This document shows, in pieces, positions 1 to 12,046 of a stretch of DNA of 64,000 nucleotides; within the stretch, counting starts at the first letter, position 1, and every line of letters begins with the position of its first letter. Both the position numbers and the translations under genes were made by a program. Under the pieces are notes generated by a model. The model saw only the letters and a program-made list of their open reading frames with translations, was not told the origin of the DNA and searched no databases. The stretch is taken from contig JAADJZ010000006.1 in the NCBI GenBank assembly GCA_011032825.1, positions 372,001-436,000 on the forward strand, given 5' to 3'. Source of the stretch: Massariosphaeria phaeospora. Its lineage: Eukaryota > Ascomycota > Dothideomycetes > Pleosporales.

Positions 1-1625
1 CTCTGCTTGATAGGCTACCGACCCAGATGACGTAGCCAAGACTGCGCCTGGGGAGTCGGGACCCTCCTCAAACCAACATCCTACGGAACAGGCCTTGTTT
101 ATATTGTCTCCACAGTCGAGTTTCTATTCTTTGCCAGGATCCGTTTCACCTTCAACTGCTCCGCTGCCTGTGCATCATCGTCGCTCCCTAGCGAGTCTAG
201 TCGAGTCCCGAATGGCGCTCTTCGCCCCAGATGATCCATGCATATGAATACCGCCATCGACGTTCCGAAAGAGATGGCTTAAACTAGACGTATCAAACGA
301 AACCAACTTTTGAACTGCAACTGGTGAGACATGCATGCTCAACTTGATCTAGGTACGCCGAGTTGCATTTCTCGCAAGGAACGCTTCGATGCGGGTACTA
401 AAGCGAAGATCGCTCAATCTCCGCGCTCTCCCAACTACATACGTATTCAAACTACCTCGTACCAATTCAGTTCCAATTCACTGATCAATCACACTGTGTC
501 TATTCCCTTCGGAAGTCAGGCATCCGCGGCGCACTGGAACATTGCACTGCCTCAAACAGGTAGGAATCAAGCGCTACATTGATGGGCTCAGGATTCCCGC
601 AAATACCACCCAATACTTTACATCTCGTTGCTACGACCACGTTGTTCTTTCGAGGATTTGGTGTTGGAATTCGAAACCCCTTCGAGCAGTTCCAAATATG
701 TTATGCGTCCTCGCCTCGTGGACACTTCCTTATTCGGTCGCACGGAGTAGCCGGAGCATAGCTACGACATCTATTTTTATATCATGGCCAGCATTCACTC
801 GGTCTGATATGTGGTTCAAGTTCTCTACCTATTTCTTTCGAGTTAACTTCTTGCTTTTTCTCTATTCATTCTCTCCATACGAGAAATGCTCGACATGTTG
901 TCACTTTACGCCCTGGCACGCCTTACCCACAGCTCGCTTAGCCTAGATTAGACCGTTCGCCTCCAGATTTCTACGCTAGAATCGCTTCCCTCTAAAATCA
1001 ACATTTCCTCTACTGCTTTCTTTCTCAACCCAGTAGCCACAACTGACAGATGATTCGAATTCCCTTGACGGCAGCTCATATATCACTCAGCTACTCGCTC
1101 CCACAGCTCTACCTCTCACGTCTTCAGCATGTCGTCGTCTAATGTCCGCACCGGTATGGATCGCTTGTTCGAGCGCCACTCAGCGGCCACGGGCGCACCT
1201 CCGAACCTAGACTGCTCAGTCATAGCACGTGGCGAGCTGCATGCATGCCTGGCTTACTCCGAGTGAGATGCGTGGGAGCGTAAGCAGAGCATGGATTACC
1301 TGATATAGCAGAGGATGGTGGAACGTGCTGTTGATGATTCCACAGCAACATGATATCGCGGCATTGCCCCGGCGCATTACCGGATTGCGCAGAACCTTTT
1401 CTACTACTGTTACGGTTATACTGGCGTTGCTAATCTTAAATTAACGTCAAAGAGTGCTACACTACTCCATTCTGACAGAGTTCGAGATTAGTAGCAGATG
1501 CGGCAACCAAGCGTTTGACTGTTTCAAGAAAATATCTTTGATAAAATCTCAACGTTGACGTTTATAACGAGGAGGGGAACGAGATATTGAAATGAGGGTC
1601 TACACATCTTTGTTCAGCTACTTTT
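1..1625. other. No convincing gene
   Basis: Overlapping short open frames occur at 331-946 on the plus strand, but they overlap one another in different frames, lack family motifs and have no splice-linked continuation. I see no tRNA, rRNA or repeat. The stretch lies beyond the 3' end of the PhoD gene. Confidence 0.5.
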
Positions 1626-3656
1626 CTACAAAACCGACAAATCAGCATGGCTAATGAACCATGTTCCGTTGTTAGTATCGACCGTAAGGTTCGTCTCCTT
1701 CCTTTCACCACCCTTCAAACTCCCGCTCTCTACCACCCCTCCGCCTACTGGTCGCTGCAGCTTGTTCTCGCCGGCCTTGACTGTGAAGTTGGCAATTGGG
1801 ATTTCCCACCCATTCCTGCTCACCACCGTCGGCAAGCCAAAGTACTTTGCCTCGACCTCGTCGGCGCTGAAGTGCAGCTCATAGTAGCCGCGATAGTACA
1901 GATCTTGCCACTGAAGCTCATCGTTGTCGCGCTCGAGGAAGGAGGAGAAGTTGTTCGCCCCGGCGAGCGTAATGTTCGCGCCATATGGACACGGCGACGA
2001 CACGGCCGTTCCGGCGAACTCAACACCGATACTGCCCTCGCCGGTTTCCTTGTTGTACTCTTTCTCGCCCAACCACACTAGATCGCTTACCCACGAAGCA
2101 TGGCTATCACCCGCAAGGAAGATATTGTTTCCAATTCCATTGTCGTACAAATGCGATAGCGTCCGGTTGCGATTCGATTGATACCCATCCCACTGGTCGT
2201 AATTCAACGGATTCTCGTTGCCCAGGCCGACGGAACCGTTGATTCGACTGAAGATAACCTGCGAGCCGATAATCCGCCACGTGGCTCCGCGCTCGGCCGA
2301 GTGCGACAGCGAGTCGTAGAACCAGTGCTCCTGGCGCGCGCCCATGAGCGAGCGGCCCGCATCATTCGAGATAGCGTGAGCATAATCCGTGTTCCAGTAC
2401 AGATCCGTAACCGAGCGGTCATAGTTGCGGGTATCGAGCATGACGAGATCCACAAGCTTGCCGATGCTGAAGCTGCGCCAGATACGCAGATTGTCGTCCA
2501 TTTCGACCTGCCGGATGGGCATCCATTCGAAGTAGGCGCGCACGGCGTGCATCTTGCGCTGGTCGAACGACACGCGGCCTTCTTTGATGAACGAGTCTTC
2601 TGTGTTGTTCATTTCGGATGTGCCGTCGCGGTACGAGTTGTCTGCGACCTCGTGGTCGTCCCAGACTGGGCTGTAGCACCTGTCAGCCCAAGCACAACTC
2701 AATGAGCTCGACTGTGCTTACATCCAAGGAAACCGCTGATGCGAAGTGAGCAGATCTAGATCGGTCCGATACGTGGCGAGGCGCTTGCGGTAATCGTACA
2801 GCGACACAATCTCCTTGTCCGGCTGCGGGATGCGGTCGATGCTGTTGCCCCAGCCGTAGTCGCCGTTGGCATACTCGTAGATGTAGTCGCCGAGATGAAC
2901 GACATAGTCGACCGAGTCCTTGCGTACGCTGTTGCCATACGCATTGAAGAAGCCAAAGGGGTAGTTGGAGCACGAGTACACTGCCAGACTGACTTTCGTG
3001 ATGTCGTCGTCGGCGTTGGGCGTCGTTTTGGTGCGGCCTACTATACTCTTTGTGTTCGAGTTGCAGACTGAGAATTGGTAGTAGTATGTGGTGAATGGTT
3101 GCAAGTTCTTGGCTTCGACCTGCCGGGTTCCTTAGTCTCAACTACTTATCAATCGAAGACGGGAGTTTCGGCTCCAGAAACTCCAGTTTATATCACTGAC
3201 CTTGACAGTATAATCCACATCCGAACTCGTATACACCGTCCCCCCATCCACCACATCCTCCATCCCCTCATCCCCATACACCCGATACTCCACACACACC
3301 GGCGCCTTACTAACCGCCACATACCTCTCCACATCATGATTAAACAACCCCGCGTACCCGCTCACCGTCACATTCGACCGGTCGTTGTCGTCAGTGGGCC
3401 CCACGCGCGTCCACAGTATCACACTGTCGGCATACGGATCGCCCGACGCAACGCCGTGCGTGAAGTGCAGCGCCGCGGGGTCCCACGCGCTGCTGTTGGT
3501 GCTGCGCTTGACCACTTTGTGCACCGCGATGCCGAGGGCCGGGTGCTGTGTTGAGGGCGAGCGGTAGTTGAGGTTGGTGGACCAGCGCGCGGTTATGGGG
3601 ACGATGACGGTGGTGGAGGTTAGGACTGTGAGGAGGGGGAGGGAGGGGAGCTTCAT
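1626..3656 (-). CDS. Secreted PhoD-like alkaline phosphatase
   Basis: The model is complement(join(1626..2679, 2722..3119, 3201..3656)), 635 aa. The start is the ATG at 3656, followed by a hydrophobic signal-peptide-like stretch (about residues 1-23), which suggests secretion or cell-wall location. Next comes the PhoD N-terminal domain with FTHGVASGDPYADSVILWTR, then the metallophosphoesterase core: VVHLGDYIYEY, VWDDHEVADN, LDTRNYD and LAGDSHASW, which carry the metal-binding Asp, His and Asn residues typical of PF09423. Family knowledge predicts phosphodiester/phosphomonoester hydrolysis with Ca/Fe-type metals, probably in phosphate scavenging. Intron 1 is 81 bp (AAG/GTCAGT...GGCAG) and intron 2 is only 42 bp (AT/GTAAGC...GACAG); both joins restore the conserved reading frame (TVK-VEAKNL and FPWM-CYSPVWDD). 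No disrupting mutation is visible. The family call is secure; substrate is unknown. Confidence 0.93.
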
Positions 3657-5204
3657 GGCTTGTTTGGAGCTCGGGGGACGGACTCGGTTCCAGGGACTAA
3701 GACAAGTTTGAAAGAGCTTGAGAGGGGAAGAATTGGGTATCTACCGGGTCGGTGGGCCTTTTATGTTCGGTATCCCGTCTGGCTACCTGCGTACTTGCAA
3801 GGCAAGCTCGTACTTACATACAAGTACGGCTTTTTCGTACGCTCTACAAGCATGGCTCTTACATCACGCCGCTGCAGGAACGGGCCAAACCACGCATCTT
3901 CCCAATCACACACCCTCATTCACGCATGCGCGTGCCTACATCCATCCATCCATCCCGCGAGCGCGTCGCAGCGGCGCAACTGCGGTCGTGCAGTGGTATA
4001 AACCCAGAACGTAGTATCTAGCACGCATAGCTCTTTCGTTTTTTCCTCCGACAGCGTCATCAGCGCTGCTTTGCGAGCGGCGTGATTCGCTGCGTCGTCA
4101 GTAGCTTACATGTAAGCTTGCAGCTACAGCTTCCCCTTGTCGTGATCGGCCTTGCCTGAGGTATATACAAGTAGTTCTGGGCTTCCCTGCTGCAGCTTCC
4201 CATGTCGTGAGCAGGGGGGCTGCAGTGGAGTGGTTCGGTAGATGGACGCTTCAGCGCGCAGAGCGAGCAGGTGCGCGAGCGGCGCGGTTTGATTGGTGGG
4301 ATCGTGTGTGGGGTGGTGGGGGGTTTTGCTACTTGGTGATGCTTGTTTGGAGGCGAGGGGCGGGAGGATTTCTGCCGGTGGGAGGGGGATGGGAGTTAGA
4401 GGAGAGTAGCGGTGATGAGGAGATGGGTTGGGTGGTTGATTGGGGGGAGGGATGACGATGGTGATGGGTGGCTGCAATAGGGAGCGGGCTGGGCTGGTGT
4501 GGTTGATCGGGAGCGAGCCCGAGCGCAGCCGGGGCGAACGACCTGCCTGTCTCCTACCATATTTTCCATCTTTCCCATGTTTTTCACACGCTATCGCATA
4601 TCGTCCCAACATAGCATCGAAACGCAGACTTAGTTGGTGGGGGCAGTTACTTGTTTCGGAAGAGAAGAGACCAAAATGTCTTGCGAAGCCCATTGCGGCG
4701 AGCCACATTTGTGTTGAGCTTTAGCTGCGTAGATGGTTCGTTCTTGTGGAAAAGAAGAGCCTGAAGCGAAACGAGAAGAAAAAAACGACGACAAGAAGAG
4801 ATGCGGTTGGTGAAATTGAATTGGGGAAGGATGATTTGGTGTGTAATGGGATGTAGGTAGCTACCTTTCCCCTGACTGGAGCTGCTGCTGCACACTGATA
4901 TCAGATTGTAGCATCGCGCTCGACGCGGTGCAATGCTATGTGTATGTCAATTGTTACTAGACAGGCCCCAATCAGCCATTCATCAATCGGTAGCAATTCC
5001 GACTCCAGTGCCGAACGGCGGAAGAGCGGGCGGATACAAAAAAACGACCTCTCGCTTCTTGGAATCCGATTCGGGAGAATATTCGCAGGCAATGACATCC
5101 GAATCTGCGAGTTTCAACACTATTGTAACGTGTAAGCATTGAGCTATGTTTCTACTTTAAAATTATGAAATTATCAACGCGAATCTACTGCGGCATTACC
5201 GGGC
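3657..5204. other. Intergenic; PhoD upstream region, no gene seen
   Basis: This gap holds the upstream region of the PhoD gene, a short CATC microsatellite near 3940-3956 and a strongly G-rich plus strand at about 4310-4460. A 194-codon minus-strand open frame (4124-4708) is proline-rich only because it is antisense to that G-rich tract, so I do not call it. Confidence 0.5.
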
Positions 5205-6501
5205 CTATTTTTCCCTCGGCGGGAGCCTCCCATCGTCCTCGATGATCTGCGTGATCCTCACCGACTTCCAAATATCGTTCTCGGGATCCGACGACTGCGA
5301 GGGTGTCGATGGCAAGATTTCTGCCTGGCTCCCGTTCACGTGATCGTCGCCCGCCGCCATAGATACCAATGTGGTGTCGCCGCCTGAGCGACTCAGCATT
5401 TTCCGCGCGCTGATGTTCTTCAGGCCGACGGACTGTCGGCTGTTGTAATGCCGGCTGGGGTTACTGCTGCCTGCTCGTGTGATGGGGATGCCGCGGATCT
5501 GCTTGTAGAGCGGTTTGAGGGTTGCGACCGAGGCGCAGATCATGACGAAGTATTGCTCGATGCTGGGGCGTGTGAGTTGAGGCTCAAAAATTAAGAGAGT
5601 GGAGAGGGATACGTACGTATACCACATGACGATGAAAGCGGTTGTGAAGGTTAGATTTTTTGTGACCACTAGGCCTTTGAGCAGGTACGTCTTCAAGATC
5701 GCTGCGATCATGGCACTGCCGATGTGTTAGTTGTTGCTCCGATCACGTACTAAAACTCAACGGGGAGACTTACAAGACGCCCAGGCTCATCAAGATGATC
5801 AATGAGATCTTCTCTTGCTTCTTGATGTTGAGTTCCCAGATGACAAACGCCGGAAACGCAGCCAAGATGAAATCCGTCACCACGTTGAAACTCGACTGGA
5901 AGTAGGCAACATCCCGCTGGACAAGAATGTTCCAGCAGTTGCCGTGCACCTTCTTATCCCATAACCGTGGTAAGGGTCGACATTGCGTAAAGGTTACGAC
6001 AACGTAGACGGTGCCGATGACGAACTGGAGATAAACCAACGACCAAAGCACCCATTTCCGCCATACTTTGTTGCCGACGATACTCAGCAACAGGAGCGCG
6101 AGCGACACCCGGCCGAAGACTGCTGCAAAGGTACCGAATGGCTGCGCAATGTACTCCCATCTGATCGCTTGAATCGCGTCCGCGGGATCTGGAATGGTCC
6201 GTTGGATTCGTCCCAGGCCGTGGTCCACTGAGAATTGGATGAGTACTGTATTTATGATCCCGAATATCTGGAAGAGTGAGCAAAATCGTTCAGTGAGATA
6301 GGTGTAAAGACTTACGACTGCAATCAGCATGGTCCAATCATCCCACCTCACTCGCCGGACGAGGTAGGCTCGCGCATAGAATCGCAACGCCACCACCACT
6401 ATCGTTATCGCCATCAGCAGCCATGCCGTCCCCCGAATATGTGGCCCGACATTCGGCATGCGTCGAGTTTCCGCGCGTTCGAAGATATTGAGGGGAGCCA
6501 T
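5205..6501 (-). CDS. Fungal rhodopsin-domain (SAT4-like) seven-helix membrane protein
   Basis: The model is complement(join(5205..5562, 5617..5715, 5774..6267, 6316..6501)), 378 aa. Introns are 48, 58 and 54 bp with GTAAGT or GTACGT donors; two are multiples of three, so the frame stays open through them. The protein starts at the ATG at 6501. It has about seven hydrophobic segments, beginning with GTAWLLMAITIVVVALRFYA, followed by the family hallmark RWDDWTMLIA. The joined last segment reads WYTIEQYFVMICASVATLKPL, matching the usual end of the domain. A hydrophilic, Ser-rich cytosolic tail of about 110 residues follows. This is the widespread fungal family PF20684, plasma-membrane proteins of mostly unknown function (some are PTH11-like candidate receptors). 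No retinal-binding role is implied. Family placement is confident; ligand and pathway are unknown. Confidence 0.88.
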
Positions 6502-8253
6502 TGCCGCGCGCGAAGATAGCTAAGCTACGAGGACAGACTTGGGGAATATTGCCGGGAAAGCTTCCATTCTTCCAGAACGACGGCCAGTGTATAAGTAGGT
6601 GTCAAATCCACGTGGGTCCATGTTGTACGGTAGCGACAACTTCCCTGTAAAGGATGCAAAAAAGCAAATCAGGTAAGACGTGCAGAAAAGACAACTGCTC
6701 TAGGTATCGATCAGAGCGAAGCACGCTCAGCGGCTTGCCAAGTCGTCTCATGCATCTCTTAATCGCAACAGTCCATGTGGATCCCCTGCGTACTCAGCAA
6801 CGGACGGAGACCGAATGCCATAATTGACATGATTGACATGATTACACTACGCTTTCCAGCGCCTCGTACGCTTCACACAGCAGCAGTACGAGCTGCCTAC
6901 GCCAGCGCGCAACATCTAGAGAATTGACATTGGTTGGCCAAGGATTTTGACAGCCGATGGCGCAGCCACTCCAACGAACTCCGTGAGCGAGCGAGCGACA
7001 AGTTCGTACTGAACAGCCAATCACGCGCTCAATGCCACGGCCGCAGAAAGTCGGTCAACAGCCGCGTTGCTCAACGGACCCCTTTGACCAAATGTCATCG
7101 GAGGACATTAACGGCAGCTAGGGTCTCAGTTGTAAGTGTCGTGCTTTGCTTTGCTGCTACGTACGAATGCGGGAGGTCGTTGTTGGCTCCGAGCGCCCCA
7201 GCGACGATCCGTACTGCGCGCCATCACAAAGCTTAGTTCGTCTTCCGCTGCCAACATGCCTGGCGCCGGGATCTCTCAGCGGTACCTGGTTGCCCTATAT
7301 CTCTCAGATGCAATCTCTTCCGATCGCGCACATACCGGTGGAGTGGCAATCGCTACCGTGTTTCACGCTATGTTGGGGACGCTTTGAGCTGTTGTAAACT
7401 AGACTAACTGACTGGTAGCACTGACCGTGAGTATGAAGTCGACTGAGCCAGAGGGAAGGCTACTCGTGGATAAGGGCGTTAAATGTCGGTCGACGCGATG
7501 GCGAAATCCGTTGGGACTGTGAAGAGAGGCTTGTTGGTGCAATACCTAGCGTGGCAGATACAGGGATTTGAGGAGACCAAACTCCTAGGCTTAAAGCGCG
7601 CGAGAACCACCCGCTTTGTCAAAAGCCGTAAGACCGCATAGAAAGATCCGACCAGACCAGTAACAACTCGGTGAACGGCGACGATAGGGCGATGACTGCA
7701 GCATCTAACTCCACCTAGGTAGGAATATGCCGAAGCGTTTAATCCTCTAGAACGCCCGCGCATAAATTGTGGGGTGCTAGAGCACAGACGATCCGTTGGT
7801 GACGGGACGGGAACTCTTGCGGGTCTCTGTAAGAGTCCGTTATCCGTTGCGGGGTGAGAATCGATCAAACGGTGAGCCTTTTCGTTGCGCTAGAAGATTC
7901 TAGTATGTTTGGAGCTCTTAGAAGAAGGGTCGGATACTCGTATAAGCTGGAGATATACCCGCTAGCTATCGAAATCAATCCATGTCGACCGCCTTTTCCT
8001 TACTATTAAGCATGACAGACCGCGAAAGTTTTGTCTATAAGCTCTAAGTAGGTACAAATACTTATCCTACATAGAGAACCTATCGAGACATTAGCCGTCA
8101 TGTCCAAAATCTAGAAGTATTGCCAGGTGAGTTCGGTCAAGACATTACCCCCGATGTCGGATGGTAGATACTACAGGTTTTGTCTAGGTAGTCCTACCCA
8201 ACATCTATTACGACGAAGTTGCTGAACCGAGAGTAGTTTACTTCAAGCTACTG
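6502..8253. other. Intergenic; no gene seen
   Basis: Only short, mutually overlapping open frames without motifs lie here (for example minus 7479-7868). Base composition is ordinary and no repeats, tRNA or transposon ends were recognised. Confidence 0.5.
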
Positions 8254-10506
8254 CTACACAAGCGTTATCTGCTCGAGCGCTGCGTTCTCCGTAGTCATCA
8301 CCTCGCCATGCATTATGCCGTGCACATAAGTCTCGCCCAGAATCTGAAAGCCCTCCTGCGGTGCTTTCCGAATTAGAAAAGGGACAGGCGCCTGATCAAA
8401 GACGCATATCGAGTCTGCAACCTTTGCTCCTCTCGGAAGGAGTGCGAAGTAACCTTTTTGGGTCACTGCAAACCTCCGATTCTGCAGTGCAGCTCTGAAT
8501 GACTGGCGCAATTCCTTGAGAACCTTCTGGGGCTTTCGCGACCGTAGATTATTGAGTGTGAAGAAACCTTTCTGCCGGCGGACACTGTACATTTGGCCGG
8601 GCAGGGAGGGCATGACTCCTGTACTGCTGTCGAGAATCAGACTGAACACTTCGTCATATTCCGAGGGAGCTTCGCCGAGGCCGTCGCTACTCTTGTTGGC
8701 TACGAGAGTCCTCCAGAAGGCCTCGTAGACAGACGCTCCGGAGGGGTATTTCTCTTGTCCACGAGCCAAGCCAACAAATCCTCCCCAAGCTTTGTTTCCT
8801 TGTGTAGGATCATCCGCATCGAGAGAGGCGACCTCGACAATACAACCCACCTGCGAAATCTCGTCAATGATCTTTCCCGGTATCGTGATTCTGCGCCTAT
8901 TCTCACTCAACGTAAAGCGAGGTAATTCTTTTCCCCTTTGGTGACCCCCGGCTGAATAGAGCGCGTAGGATTTTGTTGAGAAGCATAGTGCTTCTGTGAC
9001 ACGGCTGGCACTCCAGTCCGGAACCCATGAAGGTATTAACGGATTCTCATGATCGACACAACTGAGTAAGCGGTATACAGAACTGATACGAAGCACAGCC
9101 AGGCTCGCGTCCTGATATAATTGACGAATTGTCAGTTCTTGCGAGTAGTTTGGAATGATGTCAGTTTCCACGATACCTAGCACGCCGTACACTTTGTCCT
9201 TTTGCTCACTAGCTTGCGCATAGCGCGTCGAGGCGAGCACATCCAGAATTCCATCACGGAGTCCTGCACTCTGGAGCTGGCGCTGATCGTTCAGAGCATA
9301 CATCGTCGAAGCACCGATCGGGGATTTTAGTCCTTGTACATCTGCTTGACTACCATGCAGCAAGTCTAAATCTGTTTCTGTTGCTAGCCATTGAGAGAGG
9401 CCTGAGTGAATCAAGGTAAAAGTCCATGCGGCGAAGTCCTCCCAGGCTATGGTGGCACGGCCACACCTGACAAATAGCCGAAGGGGTAGCAAGGCCTCCT
9501 GGATAGTCCAGAGTCTTGTAAACCAAGGTCGCCGGAGGATTTGCTTGACTTGCCACCATGCCCGGTCCCGAGGCCGTGGTATAAATAGTCGACTAAAGTC
9601 ATCCGGCCCGATCTCCTCGTTGCTCATTTGCATTCGGGCATGCAGATCTGCTAGTGTCTTGAAAGCCACAGATGGATCATCGCCGTCTTCATCACCAAGC
9701 CATATCAATGTATTCGTTGCATGGCTGTATACCAGGCCCATAAGCGGAATCTGCTGTTCTTTCTCACGTACGGATTTCTGATTGATGCAAATTTGATCGA
9801 TCCAGAGGAAGACGCTGTGCTTTTCGGCTCGTAGATATTGTAGTGCGCGTGCGAGAGACCTCGTAATCTGTATAGCTCCGTACTGTAACTGGAATGTAAC
9901 GTCAAATATAGGCGGACCCCACACGTAGCTTAATGCGGTATACCAAACTGGCTGATCTGTAACTGTCGATAGTCCATGGAGAGTGTGCCGTTGCGAGTAA
10001 CCATGGGAGACGGATGCATTCGGGACTGATGATGCTATGGCCTCTTTGGGGTATTCGAAGTTAATACTAGTGACGTGCAAGTCTCCGCGCAGCTCTGTAT
10101 CCATTCCGCCGGAATAAAGCTCCAAGACACGGATCTCGCCCTCGAACAGACCCCCATAGTTCTCCTTATGTTTCTCGCGACTCCGTGTGTTGCCTGGGCT
10201 ATTTTTCAGAGAGGCAAAATTACGCATCGCTGTACGCTCAGCATCTGTAAGTGTGTTTAGTTCGTGGCCTCCAGATGGTCCGGCCTCGGTCGCTGGTTCG
10301 AAGCCTTCTGATTTCGAGGATTCAAAATAATCGAGTGCATTGAAGCAATCACATTCGCCTGTGGTCCACAACATGTTACCCAGTGATGCACTAATGCGTG
10401 AGTGTAAAAATGAGCGACGTACCTGCGCTTCTTGCTGCTGGGGCGGCACGAAACCATGAGCACCCCGGAGCATGCTGGAACTCACGGCCGTCGTCGAAAT
10501 CGCCAT
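8254..10506 (-). CDS. HET-domain (heterokaryon incompatibility) protein
   Basis: A single open frame of 750 aa starts at the ATG at 10506. From about residue 185 it carries the three blocks of the HET domain (PF06985): WYTALSYVWG, FLWIDQICINQ, and a third block ending HATNTLIWLGDEDGDDP. The C-terminal 400 residues continue as in other long HET proteins without a NACHT or WD40 region. HET domains trigger programmed cell death in vegetative self/non-self recognition; partner and allelic specificity cannot be read from sequence. The first 60 residues are less certain: a GT-AG segment (10359-10422, 64 bp) looks like an intron, but splicing it out would break the frame, so the unspliced form is preferred. 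The gene lies between wide gaps and close to a RIP-damaged retrotransposon, a common setting for HET genes. Confidence 0.9.
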   Translation of the reverse strand: MAISTTAVSSSMLRGAHGFVPPQQQEAQVRRSFLHSRISASLGNMLWTTGECDCFNALDYFESSKSEGFEPATEAGPSGGHELNTLTDAERTAMRNFASLKNSPGNTRSREKHKENYGGLFEGEIRVLELYSGGMDTELRGDLHVTSINFEYPKEAIASSVPNASVSHGYSQRHTLHGLSTVTDQPVWYTALSYVWGPPIFDVTFQLQYGAIQITRSLARALQYLRAEKHSVFLWIDQICINQKSVREKEQQIPLMGLVYSHATNTLIWLGDEDGDDPSVAFKTLADLHARMQMSNEEIGPDDFSRLFIPRPRDRAWWQVKQILRRPWFTRLWTIQEALLPLRLFVRCGRATIAWEDFAAWTFTLIHSGLSQWLATETDLDLLHGSQADVQGLKSPIGASTMYALNDQRQLQSAGLRDGILDVLASTRYAQASEQKDKVYGVLGIVETDIIPNYSQELTIRQLYQDASLAVLRISSVYRLLSCVDHENPLIPSWVPDWSASRVTEALCFSTKSYALYSAGGHQRGKELPRFTLSENRRRITIPGKIIDEISQVGCIVEVASLDADDPTQGNKAWGGFVGLARGQEKYPSGASVYEAFWRTLVANKSSDGLGEAPSEYDEVFSLILDSSTGVMPSLPGQMYSVRRQKGFFTLNNLRSRKPQKVLKELRQSFRAALQNRRFAVTQKGYFALLPRGAKVADSICVFDQAPVPFLIRKAPQEGFQILGETYVHGIMHGEVMTTENAALEQITLV

Positions 10507-11889
10507 TTGACATTGTGCGACCTTGGAAGAATATATTGAATGTATTTTGTGTACAGAAGAATGAGTACCAAAGTCTCGGTTGCTATCTACCTCTTTAGAT
10601 AACGTCCCAGCAACGCACCGTCATATGCGGAGTATCTAGCCAGCATTAGGTTAGCGAACGCTTCAAAAGGAGCTGTATGTTTTAAATCGGACGATCGATG
10701 CCTCAGAGAGAAGATTTGCTCGTCAAAACGGCCCCCCAGACGAGTCTCTGACCACGCAGCTCGCTCCGCCATGATGACAAGGTTTGCAGCCAATACCGAC
10801 TAGCCAGAGGCATCGTCATCGGCGAGCTGGTCTCCACCAGGGTCAGAGCATGGATATCGGAGCTGCGAGTGTCTAAAGTCTCAAATCCGAAAGACCTACG
10901 TCTAAGGATGGTGTAACATCATTGGCAGTGGGTGAGTGGAAGAATAGCTGAGATAACGTACCGAAGAAGATCTATGGGACGCCTGTAATCAGCGAGAGCG
11001 AGCGGTTATCGCGATAGCTCTCAGTGTATTCGCCTGCTAACAGTGACGACGAGCTGATGTGGTGGCGGGACCAAGTTGCGTTTAGGTTGTTTTGAAGCTG
11101 AAGAAAAGTGAGTGAGGAAAAGCGAGGCGCTCGCGCTGCTAGGCGGGGCAAGCGCACGGCCCACATCAGCACTATATCTAATACGGTCTAGCTTAGAATT
11201 GATCGCCCTTCACTCCACGACCAGAGTAAAGCTTCCATAGTCCCTACCAACCAGTCCTCTCGTGACCACCTCTATGACATCTGCTTTCAGCACTTCATAG
11301 CGCAAACAAAATCTTGACCCGTCTGTCTCTGAACTGCCCGCTCTCTGCTCGCCGATGCCGGTATGCGTAACCCCGCCCGAAGGTTCTGCCTACGCCAAGC
11401 CGAACACTTGGGGCATCTTTATGCAAAGCAATCGGTCGAAAGCTAGACCTATAGCAATTTTGAGAGTAGTGGAAGATTGCGCGCACCCCAACTAGTGTGA
11501 CTCTCGTCTCGGATGACGGTGAATCTAACGCAGTCGAGCGTCTCTACAGTCCACGGGCCCACGGTATACCAGGTCGTGACGCTCTCACCATGAGAACCAT
11601 TCCCTATTAGTGTTCACAAGTACTGTTAACACCTTACTTTCTTTCTTTATCTCTGACGTGTCGTATTACGATCCCCGTATGCCAAACTCGAGAACTAATG
11701 CTGAAGATATAGTCACTTGACTACGCGTTATGCTCGCGCGAATGCCGGCACGCCCTTACCCAGTGCAGATGTCAGCGCGTACCTATGCCGCCTTTGTGCA
11801 ACTATGAAACACACTTATCTCTGTTATAGTCATAGGCTGATAGATTCTGCTTATCCTAATCTAGTCTAACTCTTTCCTTCCTACATATA
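10507..11889. other. Intergenic between HET gene and Copia element; no gene seen
   Basis: No frame longer than about 70 codons and no family motif is visible. Composition shifts toward AT as the left LTR is approached. No target-site duplication was identifiable next to the LTR. Confidence 0.5.
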
Positions 11890-12035
11890 TGTAACGGTTT
11901 GGGCTTGCCCAAACCTACTCTAGTACGAGTTGGAATAGCTCATGTACGGCTATCTATATATGTAGCTCACTCTACCTTAGGCAGTTAATTTAGCGCAGTT
12001 CTTTTTTTTTTTCATTTTTTAGTTGCACCGTTGCA
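11890..12035 (+). repeat. Left LTR of Copia element
   Basis: This 146 bp direct repeat pairs with 16831-16976. It shares a long identical core (CTCATGTACGGCTATCTATA and onward), and most differences are C-to-T or G-to-A, as expected from RIP. It begins TGTAAC and ends GTTGCA. Confidence 0.93.
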
Positions 12036-12046
12036 GTTATGAGCCT
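12036..12046 (+). other. Primer-binding site, initiator-tRNA-Met internal half
   Basis: Immediately after the left LTR the sequence reads GTTATGAGCC, which is complementary to the anticodon stem-loop (GGCTCATAAC) of initiator tRNA-Met rather than to a tRNA 3' end. Drosophila copia is known to prime from an internal half-molecule of this tRNA, so this is the expected Copia-type primer site. Confidence 0.75.

Noticed and set aside
331..946. Overlapping plus-strand frames
   Set aside because: They overlap in different frames, lack motifs and have no consistent coding pattern.
4124..4708. 194-codon minus-strand open frame
   Set aside because: Pro/Ser-rich composition comes from being antisense to a G-rich tract; no motif, no splice context, overlapping frames on the other strand.
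10359..10422. Possible 64 bp intron in the HET gene N-terminus (GTACGT...CACAG)
   Set aside because: Removing it shifts the frame and gives a stop after about 33 codons; the unspliced frame leads directly into the HET domain.
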